NCBI RefSeq assembly: GCF_002776525.5
Contig: NC_045441.1
Span: 67,088,585-67,152,584 of the forward strand
Direction: 5' to 3'
From: Piliocolobus tephrosceles
Taxonomy: Eukaryota; Chordata; Mammalia; Primates; Cercopithecidae
DNA: 64,000 nt
Shown: positions 44,611 through 57,627 of the stretch, one piece after another
How the letters are laid out: each line of letters begins with the position of its first letter
Position numbering within the stretch: position 1 is the first letter of the stretch
The notes under the pieces: generated by a model
Told to the model about the DNA's origin: nothing
What the model saw: only the letters and a program-made list of their open reading frames with translations
Database searches by the model: none
Position numbers and translations under genes: made by a program

Positions 44611-45209
44611 GTCAGAAGATCCCTGCCAATATTTACAGAGAAGCACACTGGGGTTGTGGAACTAGAGTTCAGGGAGGTTATTGAGACATGAGAAAGTGAA
44701 CCTGGCAGTTTATTATTTAAGAAATTCATCTATTAATATAGGACCATAGTTGCAAAAGATGAAGAATATGAGAAGAAATATTTGAAACCAAAGTGAATAA
44801 ATGGATAAATTAAATGGTTGAGACTTAAAATTATCTGTAACTGATGTTGAAGTAGACAGGAAAGTGTTTAATGATGCGAGAACTTGTGGAAACAGGTTTC
44901 AGAGTTCAGGTGTGGGGATTAACACTGAACAACAGACAATGTTGGTACAGTGAGGGCTACAACACATTACGGGTTTTCTAGCAAACGTTAAATACTCACT
45001 TGCACAGTTAATATTTCAATAACCCCATAAGGTAGATGGTAGGGAGAAGAAGAGACATTTCTCTAAGATTCATGGGAAGGAGGAAAGAATGGATTATTTA
45101 CAGGTAGGTTAATTGATTTCGGGTTTAAACTGAAAAGAAATTGTTAAAATTCAGAGAAGAGGGATGCCTTGGAATGAATCAATGGAGAAAGGTTTGACTA
45201 TGGTTTAAG
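44611..45209. other. Unassigned segment
   Basis: About 0.6 kb, no feature recognised. Confidence 0.3.
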
Positions 45210-45545
45210 AAGCTAGGGTAAGCAGCCTTTAGGATGGTCCCCAGTGATCTTCATCTCATGATATTTATTGCCTTGTTTAGTCCCTTCCTTTGAGTGTGGG
45301 AAGAGAACCTAATGACTTCTTTCTATGGAGCATCACAGACATGCTGGGGTGCTACTTCTAGGGTTAGATTATAAAAGACAGTTATTTCCATCTTGGGCTC
45401 TCTCTCTTGCTGTTTTTCAGATTGCTTGCCCAACTAGAGGAAGACGTCAGGCATTTACTACCAGCCTGTGCTGTGGCCAGCTCTTGGCCTCACTGACTTA
45501 AACCTCTACTCGTATGTAATGCTGTTTTTCTCCATAATGTAAAAA
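45210..45545 (+). mobile_element. MaLR/MLT1-like LTR fragment
   Basis: 'aggatggtccccagtgatct', 'cttcctttgagtgtgggaag', 'gggttagattataaaagaca' and 'ttccatcttgggctctctct' match a common old LTR family of the MLT1 group. The subfamily is unsure. Confidence 0.55.
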
Positions 45546-45575
45546 GCAAACTAACTAACAAACAAAAACAAAAAC

Positions 45576-45576
45576 A

Positions 45577-45624
<48 letters not shown>

Positions 45625-45637
45625 AANNNNNNNNNNA

Positions 45638-45681
<44 letters not shown>

Positions 45682-45683
45682 AA
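45576..45683. repeat. (AAAG)n tetranucleotide microsatellite containing an assembly gap
   Basis: Long uninterrupted AAAG array split by 10 Ns at 45627-45636. The true length is unknown. Minus-strand translations of Ser-Phe-Leu repeats here are meaningless. Confidence 0.97.
45627..45636. other. Assembly gap (10 N)
   Basis: Ten unresolved bases within the AAAG array, probably a collapsed or unbridged microsatellite. Confidence 1.
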
Positions 45684-48600
45684 CCCAGTTATTAGATTGT
45701 GAGATTTCTTTTTGAATACACAAATGTAAGTTTTTAAGAACAAATTCTTTTATATGCACTGTCTTAAGGAAGTATATTTGCTGTTTTGCTATTTACATTT
45801 AAGATTATGATAAATTTTATGAAATGTACCTGCTTATCTCTTTTTGGATACTATTGATACATACAATTCTGTATGCAGTTATGGTGAAGATATTCTTAGC
45901 ATGTTTTTCATCCCATAGATTCAGAGATTTGAGTCAACTAATCTGATGGATTATAACTATGTATTTGTCTCCTTCTATTCTGCACGGCCAGATAAGAAGA
46001 TACTTATGATTTGAAGAGGACTGCTATTTACCACATAACGAGATTTTTCCTGTACCTTGTAATTAAGGTTTAGACAGAATAAAGTTTAATGTATCTTCTG
46101 TCCAGCCATCCATCCATCCATCTATCTATTTGCTCAACATATATGTAGTTATTGCATGTCAACTGAATCCAAGTGCACTTGTAAATGGACAGGTCCTCCT
46201 TTGCAGTCATCTTTCTAACAGCACCATCCTAAAAGACAGAAGAAAAAATAGATTTTTAACAAAGGGTAAACAATAGATCTTAATATTATGAATTCAATAG
46301 TATTTAAACTCCGTGGTTATTGGCGAATTTCCATAGAAAATAAACATCAGTGAGCTCTATTTTCTTCCCTTGTCCCTTCCTCCTTTCTTTTCTCCTCTTT
46401 CCTTTCTTTTGAAAAATGTATGCATCCTTGAGAAATAGACATGCAATAATGAGTTTACACTGGGTGTGTATGTGTGTTTGTGTATTTGTATACACTTGCT
46501 TTTTTGAGACCTGCCAAATGCAAGGAGTTACTAATCATCACATTACAAACATGTTCCTGAATCAAATATTCATAAGAAAGTAAAGATAGATACTTTTCTA
46601 GCAAGTGAAAAAGGGTGCTATTCAGATGTTGGTAGCACTGAAAATAACACACATCTAAATTGTTTGAATAAGGAAATAAACAGAAGTTCATTGTCACTCC
46701 ACTGACTCTTTCAAAACAATGAAATTTGTTAACTGAATTTTTATTTCTTTCATCAGTTCTTAAACGATTAAAATATTGGAAAATCAAGTATTTTGGTAAC
46801 TAATGAGTAATTTGGATATGGGAAAAAGGGACCCTTTCCATGTTCAACACCACTAAAATACTGAACAGAGGGCTACGTGTGAAAAGCAGTTTCTCAGTAA
46901 ACAGATTTGCAGGGAGCCTCAACAGGAATCAACAATACTGTTAATTTTTTAGATAGCATGTCAAATTTAGGGTAAATGATGCTAAAAATATGTTAAAATA
47001 GTCCCTAGCCTCTGCTCTTATAAAAAAATGATCATAGCAGTTCTTTCTTACCATCAAAGCAGATGGCTCTAATGATTTTTCAAGCCATAGTTAATTCATT
47101 TGCAAACAACAGAGATCGGCTGGCAAATGTGTACCGAGAGTGAGACATTACTGTTCATAAATGCTCCTAAAGTTTGTTTTGTCCTATCATTACTGGAAAA
47201 TGGTGTTTACCTAAGTTAAATTATTTGTGTGAACCATTCCTGAGACAGTGCTGCAGTTATAATAAATTACCTGTAAAGTAAGTGAACATCACTTGGTTAA
47301 TGTGGTTGTGGTAGTACAATTGACCTTATGGAGTAAGCGAGTGCATCTATGTTCTTTAAATTAAAATTTTATAAAAGAAACATTATGTCTTTTTCTATTT
47401 TGGAAATACATTTACTTGGATATGTTTAATGTCTCCTCCAAGACATAGGAAGTAGTATATGTATTATCAATAAATTTTGAATTAGAAATGTTATCATGTA
47501 ATTAATAAAAGTTGTTTAATAGTATAAATATCAAATAAGAGATTATTGAAAACTCCTAGCATTTGTCATTCAGGATAAAGTCAAGTAAGCTAATTAATTA
47601 AGACTTTTGAAACATACTATAACATTTACAGAAATTTATTGGGCATTTTATTTCAAGTTGTTCATAAGCTGTAGTTTTAACCAGATAATAAACTATAAAT
47701 AGAATACGTATGTTTACGTTTTTGGTAATACAAGCAATTGTTTGAACCCGAAATTGAGTTTTTTTTGACAACTTTTATTTTCACAAAAGCTTTCAGTTGC
47801 TTTTATCAATATCTTTATGGCCTGAAGTTAGAAGGTGATTGGAGATTTTAATCTTGTCCATGTTATACATTACAGACAGATCTGGGGGATAAATATTCTT
47901 TCCCAGAACAAGCATTTATCACTTATTGATGTGAGTAATGTTTCCAATTAGGCCACACAAGCCTTGTTTTCTTTCTTAACTGATCTTACTTGAGCTAAAA
48001 TATGTTTCATGATTTGTGATTGATGGTTTGCCAGATAAACCATTTAAAAGGTAGCAAAGATAGACAAAGGTGTTGGGATGCCTCTGACTATAATAAATAA
48101 CATGAGATACGTGTTAAGAAAACTGTGAAATTAGATATTGAAGGGCATTGATGCTTGGGGTAGTAGATGCCTTGATTCAAACTTGAATTATAAGTAAAAG
48201 AAAGTTGCATTCTAAATTGCTTAAATCAAAGAAAGTTACAGGTGGTGTTGGCGATGGCCTGCCATCTGTTTTCCATGTTGAAATAGTATAACAAGTGTTC
48301 AACTAAGTTTCTCCACCTCAGAAGATTTACTACACTTGCACTTTAATAAACACTTTGAATTGAAATGTCTGTAGTCCAGACTCCTAAAGAATCTGATATG
48401 TAACAGCCAAAATAATATTCTTAATTTTCTTTGTGTATTAAAAACATATTTGTAATATGTAAGATAAAATGTACTATCCTAGCATGTATACCATGATTAA
48501 ATAAATTAAAAATCTTTTACTGCACAAGGAATCCTGTGATACTTGAGTATCCATATCTACTTTTGGAAATATGTTTTATTTTTATCCCTAATCCTCTTCT

Positions 48601-48934
48601 CTAAAAGAGAGTATATTTTCTCATTAGTTAAGTTCACAAATTTTTTTTGTCATATTTTAGATTCTTTAACCTAACATTTGTGACATTGTTTTCAGAGAAA
48701 TCATAGAAAACAGATGCTCTACCTGTGAATTTTGAAGAGTATTGTTGGTTATTAAATAGTAATTTGGAAGTATGGTTGTTTGAATAAAGAAATCAGTTTT
48801 TTTATTGTTTTGTTGGTATCCATATTTTCATCTTGAATATGACTCTCTGGGAAAAAATCTCCTTGTATTTTAAGTATCTTAGCAAGAGAATGTGTTTGTT
48901 CTGAGCTTTTTTCCAACTTTTATCATTAATTAAC
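45684..48934. other. Long repeat-poor AT-rich segment
   Basis: More than 3 kb where I recognise no Alu, L1, LTR or clear MIR. There is a minor CATC/CTAT run at 46107-46130 and a GT run near 46465-46490. The 47000-47350 part has a balanced, non-simple composition that could include conserved noncoding DNA, but I cannot test this. Confidence 0.4.
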
Positions 48935-49045
48935 TTATTTTAAAATATTTATCAAACCTCCCATGTGAGCCAGGCATTGTATTAGGTTCAGAAAAAAAAA
49001 ATGCTGAACAAGAAAAGGTCCTGAAGAAATGTAGCTCAAACTCCT
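48935..49045 (-). mobile_element. L2 LINE 3' end, reverse
   Basis: 'aatatttatcaaacctccca' and 'tgagccaggcattgtattag' match reversed L2 (aatatttattgagcacct ... gtgccaggcactgttctag). Confidence 0.7.
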
Positions 49046-50132
49046 TTGGTCTAAAAATCTTTCATACTACCACTTAACTTGCAAAGGTGTATAAGGTTTT
49101 GAAATTTATCAAATCTCTTTACGGCATGATCTGCCATGCTCAATTACTGTATGTGACCAACAGTGATTGTTTTAATGTCAAGACTGCCAGAGAAAATATG
49201 ACGTATGAAAATTCCATTCTTTAAAAACGTGTTATCATACCTTATATAAAGAAAAAAACATAACCCTACAGACTCTCTGTAGGGAAATGTTGAAAAGAGT
49301 AAGAGGAACTCAATATCAATTTAATATCATGTTGTGATACTGAACCAATATTTTTAAATCTTGACTTTAACACCCACAGTGAAAATTGTAGTTAGTACCT
49401 AGGTGGTAACAGCTAGGAATCCTTGGCTCTTGGAATTAAGGTTTCCCTCTGAGAATGAAATTAGAACAATTGTCATGAAACCACTGAGATCAGCCATCTA
49501 TAGAAATAACTGAACTAAAGTAATAATTCATGGCTGAAGAATTTAGAAACATCTAATAATACATTTCCATGACTAGGGTGTTGGGTGGCTGCCATAGCAT
49601 GGCTAGGGCTATCATATACTCAATTTTGTTTGACCCTTTCTATTAAAAAAGTATGTTATTACAAGAGAACCTAGAAAAACAAAGAGTGACAGAAAAATCT
49701 CCAGTTGTGAAGCAAGGCTAGTTTTGAATGTCCTCATTTTGGCCTGAAGAGTCCATCCTGTTCATTTTTTCTTGCTTACCAAGGAGTTGCCTGACTCTTT
49801 GCTTACCTTTGTATCCTGGTTAAGACAGGCTATAACCACGACTAGATTGCATCTCTAATAAGTGTTCTCTAATATTTTTAAAGGTTGGATTAAGAGTAAA
49901 TTTTGGATGGGGAAGGGGATTTGTGGCTTTTGGTCAAACTGGAGAGAGGAAGCTCTGCCTAGATAGGCATCAAACAGGACATATCTGTGGGCCAAACTCA
50001 GTGTATAATCTCTGATGGATACTTTTAAACTGAAACAAGAATTTATTGAAAATCACATTAGTTAAAGAAGACTTTAGGATTTCCCTCCTGCTTCTGTATA
50101 AAGGGAGAAAAAAGTTATGTGATGATTAAAGT
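49046..50132. other. Unassigned segment
   Basis: About 1.1 kb of AT-rich single-copy DNA, no feature recognised. Confidence 0.35.
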
Positions 50133-50180
50133 GTGTGTGTGTGTGTGTGTATATGAATATGTGTGTGTGGGTGTGTGTGT
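50133..50180. repeat. (TG)n microsatellite
   Basis: Two TG runs separated by 'atatgaata'. Confidence 0.93.
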
Positions 50181-50639
50181 TCCTATTTATATGTTTCCTG
50201 GGTAACAACTTTTTTAAAAAACAGGAATGTAGTTTACTCTCTTATTCTAAAGATGATACTAATTTTTATTTTATATCTGGATTTTTATCAAATCAGTTCC
50301 TCAAGATAGTTTCTTCAACAGGGAATTTTTGAGCTTGTCAACTTTTCAGGAGATTTTGTACTTTGAAGGTAATAAAATATTATAGGTTAATTTGTGATTC
50401 TATTTCAAGTGTTCTCTGAACACTGAACAGAAGCTTTTCGGTTCGTCAGTTCTGAGAGAGCTCATTCATAAAGGTGAGGTTTGCATAATCTTAAAGCCAG
50501 GCAACTGCACCAAAGGCAAGCCTTGGACAGACCATCTAAGGAGTAAAATATGCTTTAGTAGTTGTTGAGAGTATAGATCCTGGGATTTTTCTCTCATTTC
50601 CTTCCCATCAATCCCCCTTGCAAAGTAAGAATGAAGTGG
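50181..50639. other. Unassigned segment
   Basis: About 0.46 kb, nothing recognised. Confidence 0.3.
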
Positions 50640-51150
50640 GGGTAGGAAAGAGGAGACCCTGAGCCCATGCCACCTACAATTGTAGCCTGAGTGACTTCAT
50701 CAGGATAATTTCCTTCTTCCTACCGCAATGATTGTTTCACAGAGTTTACCTCTGAGCCTTGCTTCCCAGGATGTTCTTCTACCAATGGAATTGACTTAGG
50801 AATTGGCAATCTTGGACAAAGAAACTTGGCTGGATGTCGCTGAGTGAATGGAGAGAGTTCCCCACTCCTCTAAGACAGCTGACTATGGCCAGCTATTTCT
50901 GTCTTTCTGAAAGGGATGGTATGTGGGTATGGATTTTGAAACTGTGGAGTCATTTAGGCAGTCTTAGAATGAAGGTGATGCTATGCAAATCAATGTACTA
51001 ATGGGGAAAATAAGTATCTTAAATGACACCCTTGAGCTGTTGAGTCAACCCAATATCTAAGGCCCGATCTACCTCTGCATCATCCACATATATAAGCCCA
51101 TCTCTTTTTGCTTAAGCCAGTTTGATTTTCGTTCTCTGTTTCTTAAAGAA
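50640..51150 (+). mobile_element. Ancient LTR-like repeat
   Basis: The right end 'ctttttgcttaagccagttt' followed by 'gattttcgttctctgttt' matches the end of a common old repeat (cttaagccagtttgagttgggtttctgtca). The left part is only weakly alignable. I cannot name the family. Confidence 0.45.
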
Positions 51151-52780
51151 AAAAACGGTAAAATGTAAACTAGTCTTCAGATATTAATGTGGTCTTTTTC
51201 TACCATTTTATATTCGGATGAGTGTAGACTGCTTTGCATACATGGAACCTGTGTCCAAATGCCCTTTCCTGTTGTTTAACTTTGGTGAAGAATGGTAATA
51301 CTTACTCTCTGTCTTTGTCTTAATGTTATAAGACAATGAAGGTGATTAGGTGTTTAAAGTTAAAAAAGTAAACATCATGAAATCCTTCCATTTGTGATAA
51401 AAGGGTTATAAAATATGTTCAAAAGAATACAAGTAACTTCAGCATACCAATAATTTACACTGAAGACTGGTTGAAAATCATTCATAGAGATAGATGTTTG
51501 TAAGCGAATTCCCTACAACACAACGACTTTTGTCTCACCTTGAGTATAAACTATTAATTCCTATTTCTTTGTGATTCTTTGAACTATATCATTCTCATTA
51601 TGGGAAATGTCGTGGGAAAAAAAAAAAAAAAGGCAGCAAGCCTCTGCATGAAGAACTGTGAAATCCATTCGTGAGTAACAGCAATCAACTCGTTCATCTA
51701 ACACAGTGCCCACAAGAATGATGCAAAAGTACAAAATGCAGGGAAAACAAGAAAATCTAAAACAGGCCTGGAGGGGATATGCCTTCTAACTTAGTCTGGT
51801 GGAAGAGCGGTCAGAGTGGTGTGTCTGGCACTATGACACCAGCAATGGTTTTAGTGGGGATAATTTAGTCTGAGTCTTCATGTCTGATGCCAGAAAAGCA
51901 GCTGGCATCATGAAGGAAATCTATTCTAATGAAGTAGGATAGGAGATATGGTGCCATTTAGCACAGAAAGGTATTGGTTTGCAGTTTCACTATGGAATGA
52001 ATGCTATGTGGCACCAGCATGCTGTCCGGCACCCAAATGTATTCTTCTTATTTAAAACAGCTCTTTGTGTCCCTGTAAACAGGGAATTTCAGCGAGAAAA
52101 GCCAGAACAACTAAGGTGAAATAAAAGCTTAAGAGAGGCAATCAGTTCATACAACTGACATTTCATTGACTAAGGTATGAAAATTCTTATGTAAGAGGAA
52201 CAGAACATGCAAACATTTGACAAATTACATTCTACTGTTGGGAAAACCTTAGTAGCATCTCTTATCTAACTATATACAGTCAGGCAGGGCTCCTTGGGAA
52301 CCATAGTCTCTGGCCAACTTATAGGTGATTGTTATAGTTTCCCATACTTATAGGTATTTTTTCCCATGTTCCCTTCTCCTTCACACCACTATCTCAAGGC
52401 AACGGTTTCGTGTATAGAAGAAAACTCTGAAATATTTCACACATTGTATTTACATGCCAAAAAATGGAGTTTTAACAGCTCATTGTAGAATGTTTACAAG
52501 TCCAGGATATACACTGAAACAATGAGGAAAAACAAAGGCCAGGGAAAGAAATAATAAGGTTTAGAATTATAAGCTAACCAATTCACAAATATAGCCTATC
52601 TTTAAACAGACAAGAAGTGTAAATTATCCTTCCAAGGATTCAATTTTATTTGCATATTACACTTTGACTTCTGTTCATTCGTTCTCATTTTAACTAATCT
52701 CCTCTCTCTGGATGAATTCTTGTTCTTAGCTGTTTCATACACTTTTCTCTCTGTTGTTTTCAATAGGCTCGTATTTAGAT
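51151..52780. other. Unassigned single-copy segment
   Basis: About 1.6 kb. An A-run lies at 51618-51632. No other feature recognised. Confidence 0.35.
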
Positions 52781-52790
52781 GTTGATTTCA

Positions 52791-53097
52791 GGCTGGACAC
52801 AGTGGCTCAGGCCTGTAATCTCGGCTGGGAGGCCGAGGAGGGTGGATCACGAGGTCAGGAGTTTGAGATCAGCCTGGCCAACATAGTGAAACCCCATCTG
52901 TACTGAAAATACAAAAAATTTGCCAGGCGTGGTGACAGGCGCCTATAATTCCAGCTACTTGGGAGGCTGAGGCAGGAGAATTGCTTAAACCCGGAAGGCG
53001 GAGGTTGCAGTGAGCCGAGATCATGCCACTGTACTCCAGCCTGGATGACAGTGTGAGACTCCATCTCAAAAGACCAAAAAAAAAAAAAAAAAAAAAA
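52791..53097 (+). mobile_element. AluS
   Basis: Full-length Alu with a small left-arm deletion (cactttgg missing after 'aatct'). The target-site duplication gttgatttca is at 52781-52790 and 53098-53107. Confidence 0.93.
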
Positions 53098-53211
53098 GTT
53101 GATTTCAATAATGAAAGGTACCGTAAAGTAGCTCCAAGTCCCTGGAAGTTGCAGAGAAGATATCAGTTTAAGTTCAGTGATTTATTTCTTTAAAAGTAAT
53201 AAGTAGTTTCT

Positions 53212-53530
53212 GGCCGGCTGTGGTGGCTCACGCTTGTAATCTCAGCACTTTGGGAGGCCGAGGCGGGCAGATCACAATGTCAGGAGATCGTGACCATCCT
53301 GGCTAACATGGTGAAACCCTATCTCTACTAAAAATACAAAAAAAAAAAAAAAAACTTAGCTGGGTGTGGTGGCACACACCTGTAGTTCCATCTAGTCTGT
53401 AGGCTGAGGCAGGAGAATCGCTTGAACCCAGGAGCCGGAGGTCGCAGTGAGTCGAGATCGCACCACTGCACTCCAGCCTGGGAGACAGAGTGAGACTTCA
53501 TCTCAAAAAAAAAAAAAAAAAAAAAAAAAA
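53212..53530 (+). mobile_element. AluY/AluS with expanded middle A-tract
   Basis: Full-length Alu. The central A-rich linker is expanded to a 17-base A-run (53338-53354). The flanks aagtagtttct (53201-53211) and aagtaatttct (53540-53550) are a one-mismatch duplication. Confidence 0.92.
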
Positions 53531-53550
53531 ACAGGTACTAAGTAATTTCT

Positions 53551-53984
53551 AATAACTGAAAAGGACATGATGAAAGAAAATATTCTTGTTTCTAAAACAT
53601 GCTGAAGAAAATAATTTATCAGTGATACTGTCTGGCCTTGAAAGATCTAGACTGGAGAAGAAAAAATGTAGAAATTAAGACAATTGAATTTATGGAAATA
53701 ATCAACTGCTAATACAAAGTGGGGTTCAGAAAAAGTAATATTTTTCATTTTATAATTCATATAAATATATTATTTAGACCTTTAATAGAATGTCACAGTA
53801 TACCTTTAAATTAGGTTATATGGTTATTATTATCTCAATATTACTGATGGGAAAACTATTTGAACAAACCTAAATAGTTCTGTCTAGAATAAAGTCGACA
53901 TATTTATGTGCTTCTGTTAATGTGTCATGAATTATGCCACTTTTATGTTATCTGATTTGATACTTATAAAAACAACCTCTGAAA
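53551..53984. other. Mostly unassigned; possible MIR trace
   Basis: A weak reversed-MIR-like stretch lies near 53800-53870 ('attattatctcaatattact'). Confidence 0.3.
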
Positions 53985-54240
53985 CCCAGTGGCTTAATCC
54001 AATAGAAGATATTTCTTATTTGCATTACATACCCAAAATGGGGTAGTGGGGAAGACTCTGCACATATTCAGAGACCTAGACTGATGGAGGTCCTCATCTT
54101 CACACGAGCTGCAACAATCACAACAGAGACAGAGAACAGAGAATTGTCCACTGCCCCTCAGTTGTCCATCCAGTATTGACACATGTCATTGGCCAAACCA
54201 CATGGCCACACGTAACTTTAAAGGAGGCAGGGAATTACAA
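53985..54240. mobile_element. Possible ancient repeat (family unassigned)
   Basis: 'acccagtggcttaatccaat' and 'gtcattggccaaaccacatg' resemble parts of a common old mammalian repeat (cttagtggcttaaaacaaca ... gccacatggcc). Tentative. Confidence 0.3.
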
Positions 54241-54789
54241 TCTTACTGTGTATTAAGAGGAAAAAAAGTGACAATGTATTTGGAAAAGTCCTAACGATCA
54301 CCACAATCCACTACAATCTTTATTATCCTCAGATTACTGATAAAGAGGTTAGGTAACTCAGCAAAGACTGTTTACACCTTCCCTGATTTTTCTCTGCGAT
54401 TCTTATCACTACAGGTCTCTTATGTCCTATTGATAGATGAGAAACATAACTTGATGCATGTAGGATTTGAAAACTCTACAACTAATTGTCGCACAGGGTT
54501 TGTTTGCTTGTTTAAGTGACTTATAATTAAAGACTTAAAATAAATAATAACAACAGCACATAGGCACTTTTATTATATTATCTCTTTCAACCTTTATTCT
54601 GTAATTACTTTTTACATGCTGGGATTTGAGACTTGGTGATCTTAACTCATAATTTTTATATCCCTGTTACCCTTAGTTGCAAAGAATAATATAAGCGAAT
54701 GAAAAGCTGTCATCAATAAGCTTAAATATGTAACATACATAAGGAATTTGGAAACAAGCAGTTAAAGAGTTAAAAAGTTAAAGGAATTA
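54241..54789. other. Mostly unassigned; possible MIR traces
   Basis: 'attatcctcagattactgat' near 54322 and 'ttatattatctctttcaacc' near 54572 look like reversed MIR pieces, too short to be sure. Confidence 0.3.
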
Positions 54790-55119
54790 CAGTTGTCCCT
54801 CGCTTTCTGTGGGCAGTTGATTACAGGCATCCCAGCAGATACCAAAATCTTTGGATGCTTAATTCCTTTATAGAAAATGTAGTATTTACATATAACCTAT
54901 GCACATCTTCTTGTATAATTTAAGTCATTTCTAGATTAATTGTAATACCTAATACTATGGAAACAATTGTTAAATGTATTATTTAGAGAATAATGTCAAA
55001 GAAAAAAACGTGTATACATGTTCAGTACACATGGAAACATTCATTTTTTTTTTAACATTTTTGATCTGGGGTTGATTGAATTCAAAGATGCAGAACCTGC
55101 AGAAAGGCAGGGCCAACTG
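54790..55119 (-). mobile_element. MER2 (TcMar-Tigger-type) DNA transposon, apparently full length
   Basis: The ends cagttgtccctcgc... and ...caggg-ccaactg are inverted repeats, and the element is flanked by TA (54788-54789, 55120-55121), the Tc1/mariner target duplication. The interior has 'gataccaaaatctttggatg', 'acatataacctatgcacatc', 'atttctagattaattgtaat' and 'gtatacatgttcagtacaca', matching reversed MER2. It is non-autonomous and encodes no transposase. Confidence 0.88.
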
Positions 55120-55121
55120 TA

Positions 55122-55419
55122 TATTGCTAGAGAAATCCCAAGACTGACAATCAAAGTATGTTGTTTTTCTGCATTTGAAGCAAAAATTCATGACTTATCC
55201 CAACAGAATCTGGTCTGCTGAAGGACTCAAACCCTCAGAAAGAAAGTCTTTCTCCAATGCACAACTCATATTTGGTCAAGAAGAATAAAGGTCAAGGAAG
55301 ATTTACTAGATAACAGAATTTTGAGAAACTCAGTTAATTGACTGAGCAACTTTCTCATTGTCAGGGCAGAGAGTCAATGCTCTTCTCAGCCCTGGATGTT
55401 GCTGTGCTTTGAGCCTTGC
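55122..55419. other. Unassigned segment
   Basis: About 0.3 kb, nothing recognised. The plus frame at 55018-55221 runs out of MER2 and is chance. Confidence 0.3.
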
Positions 55420-55731
55420 TATAGTCTGAATGTTTGTGCCAATGTGATAGTATTGCAAGGCAGGAATTTTGAGAAGTGATTAGGTCATGAGGGTAGAGCT
55501 CTCATAAATAGGGTTAGTGTCCTTACAAAAGAGGACCCTCGCCCCTTCCACCATGTGAAAACACCACAAAAACATACTATTTATCAGGAAATGGGCCCTC
55601 ACCAGACACCATATCTTCTGACACCATGATCTTCGACTCAGGACTGTGAGAAATAACTTTCTCAGTTTCTTTTGTTTATAAGCCACCCCGTTCAGGAGAT
55701 TTTAGTATAGCCACCCGAGCAGACTAAGACA
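55420..55731 (+). mobile_element. MLT1A/B-like MaLR LTR
   Basis: 'tatagtctgaatgtttgtgc', 'agtgattaggtcatgagggt', 'gccccttccaccatgtgaaa', 'gggccctcaccagacaccat', 'ctgtgagaaataactttctc' and the end 'gcagactaagaca' are in MLT1 order. Confidence 0.88.
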
Positions 55732-56049
55732 GATTCATAATTATTGTTGCCCTTTGTCCCCTTTTTCAGATGGGTGTTTTCAGAGTTATCCTGTTTACCC
55801 TCTACCATGGTATATTGATTGTGTTGAGGGAGTTTCATTATTTTTCATGGTTTATTGGATATTAGGATGTAGCAACTGAACAAAATTTTGAATTATTTCT
55901 TGATGGGATGGAGACTTTTGGTTGTATATGGGATTGTCGCATCATGTAAGGCCAGGCGGTTTTGCATGTTTATTTCGGGAGACTAGTGTGAGTGGATGTT
56001 AGCAACCAAGGAGCAGAACATAATACAAACACATTTTTATTCTGGGCTG
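55732..56049. other. Unassigned, possibly old-repeat sequence
   Basis: The texture is that of a decayed LTR ('gggagactagtgtgagtgga'), but no family match is secure. Confidence 0.25.
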
Positions 56050-56345
56050 CTGCCCAGAATCTCTGTGGGGAAAACCCCTTCCCTATTCTTAGTGCATGTG
56101 ATTTTGATAGACTGGCAAACCCCCCTATCCTCCAGTTTCAAGCATGGGCAAAAGACCTAGGCTTGGCCAGGGAAAGTGTGCCATCCTCCTGACATAGTAC
56201 TTGGTTCAAGGATGGATGTCAACACCTAAAGAGCGTGCCTACAGTTATCTCTGGGTAATTGGAGGGAACTCTTGGAAAAACATGCTCATTTCTATGAAAT
56301 TGCCACCAATAAGAACAATGTAAGGCTTGAACTGTTGGTGGCCTT
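56050..56345 (+). mobile_element. Ancient interspersed repeat (same family as 8110-9530)
   Basis: 'cctaggcttggccagggaaa', 'acttggttcaaggatggatg' and 'ttgaactgttggtggccttt' follow the forward version of the old repeat seen in reverse at 8110-9530. Family name uncertain. Confidence 0.45.
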
Positions 56346-57627
56346 TTCCATTTTTATTCTAAAGGTTAAGATTTTTGACTTTGTAATAATCCACGTAAAA
56401 TATTATTGCTATTCTATAAGATTGTTATGAAGATTAAATGAAATGCTGTTTGTGTAAACATCAATCCATGGCTTTGTCTAGCTTAAAATACGTAAACATA
56501 AATGTTAGGTAAAGCTACAATGTAAAAAAATAGAAAGAAGGTAAAGATTTGAAGTATACAATGGATTATATCTCTATAAAATAGTGCCTATATTGTAATA
56601 TTCACTGCTTTGTTATTTTCAATTACGGCTATGTTTCGATGACTCAATATTGAACTAATCACTACAAAAATATTCTTTTCATGACATATAAAACGCATGA
56701 CAAATACAATAAATTTTGTACATCAGTAGAGATGCATTGTACATGATCATGATGACTCTAGGGCTTGCAAGTTATAAAAGTTGTTCAACATAACTTTAGT
56801 GTTGAGTGTGTTTTATTCCATCCAGATGCTTTGAAATCACTTCACCAACAGTAGAAGACATGTCATTGTAAAACTGGTATTGTATAACAAGAACATTCTA
56901 TCCCCTTGTATAGTGTTAGTATTTTTATGCATTTCAAAATTTCACCAGTGAGATTCATTAAGAAGTGTTAACATACTCTGTGCAGAGGCCCGTTTTAGAA
57001 GAATAATTCATCTCTGTGCAGCTTTAACTTTATTCTCAGCAGTCTCTTGAAACACCACTGCCCTAATTTCCAGTCACTAAAAAAGACAGGTAGCAGATTA
57101 GGTGCTGGTAATAATTATCAAACGCCAAGACGCCTGCTGTTAAACTCAAGCTACAGTCTCAGCTACCCGGGCAACATTTCTGATATAAAGCTGCTTTCTT
57201 CATTATTCTCCAAGAAGGAGACAGAGTAAGTCTCCACTCAGCTCCAAGAGTGACAATTTTACATCGAGAATAGTAATTTAAACTGTGATCCCAAGCTACC
57301 GGGACTTTCAGGATAGAAACACAGAATTAGATATTTTCATTGAAAAAAATTTCAGGAACTGGTGATTGGTATTGCAAAGTAGAAAATTCATTAAGTAGAC
57401 ATTCACTAGAATTCTTCTTTCTGTAATTTACACACAATGACTGGACTCTGAAAAGTGAACATGCTGCTTTTGAGATTCTTTTTTTTTTTCCTATGCAACC
57501 TATGAATTCCATGTAAACATTCAGATCAAGAACTTTTCGTATCTATAGATAGACCATCCTAAAATTCGGCCCCATTATGATTAAGGACTCAGGCTTTTTG
57601 TTTTGTAAAGTTAGAAATAAAAGGGAA
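56346..57627. other. Unassigned single-copy segment
   Basis: About 1.3 kb of AT-rich DNA. A T-run lies at 57480-57489. No repeat family or exon recognised. Confidence 0.35.

Noticed and set aside
45490..45759. Repetitive Ser-Phe-Leu peptide frames on the minus strand
   Set aside because: Translation of an AAAG microsatellite across an N gap.
55018..55221. 67-codon plus frame
   Set aside because: It starts inside the MER2 transposon and continues into unassigned DNA. No coding evidence.
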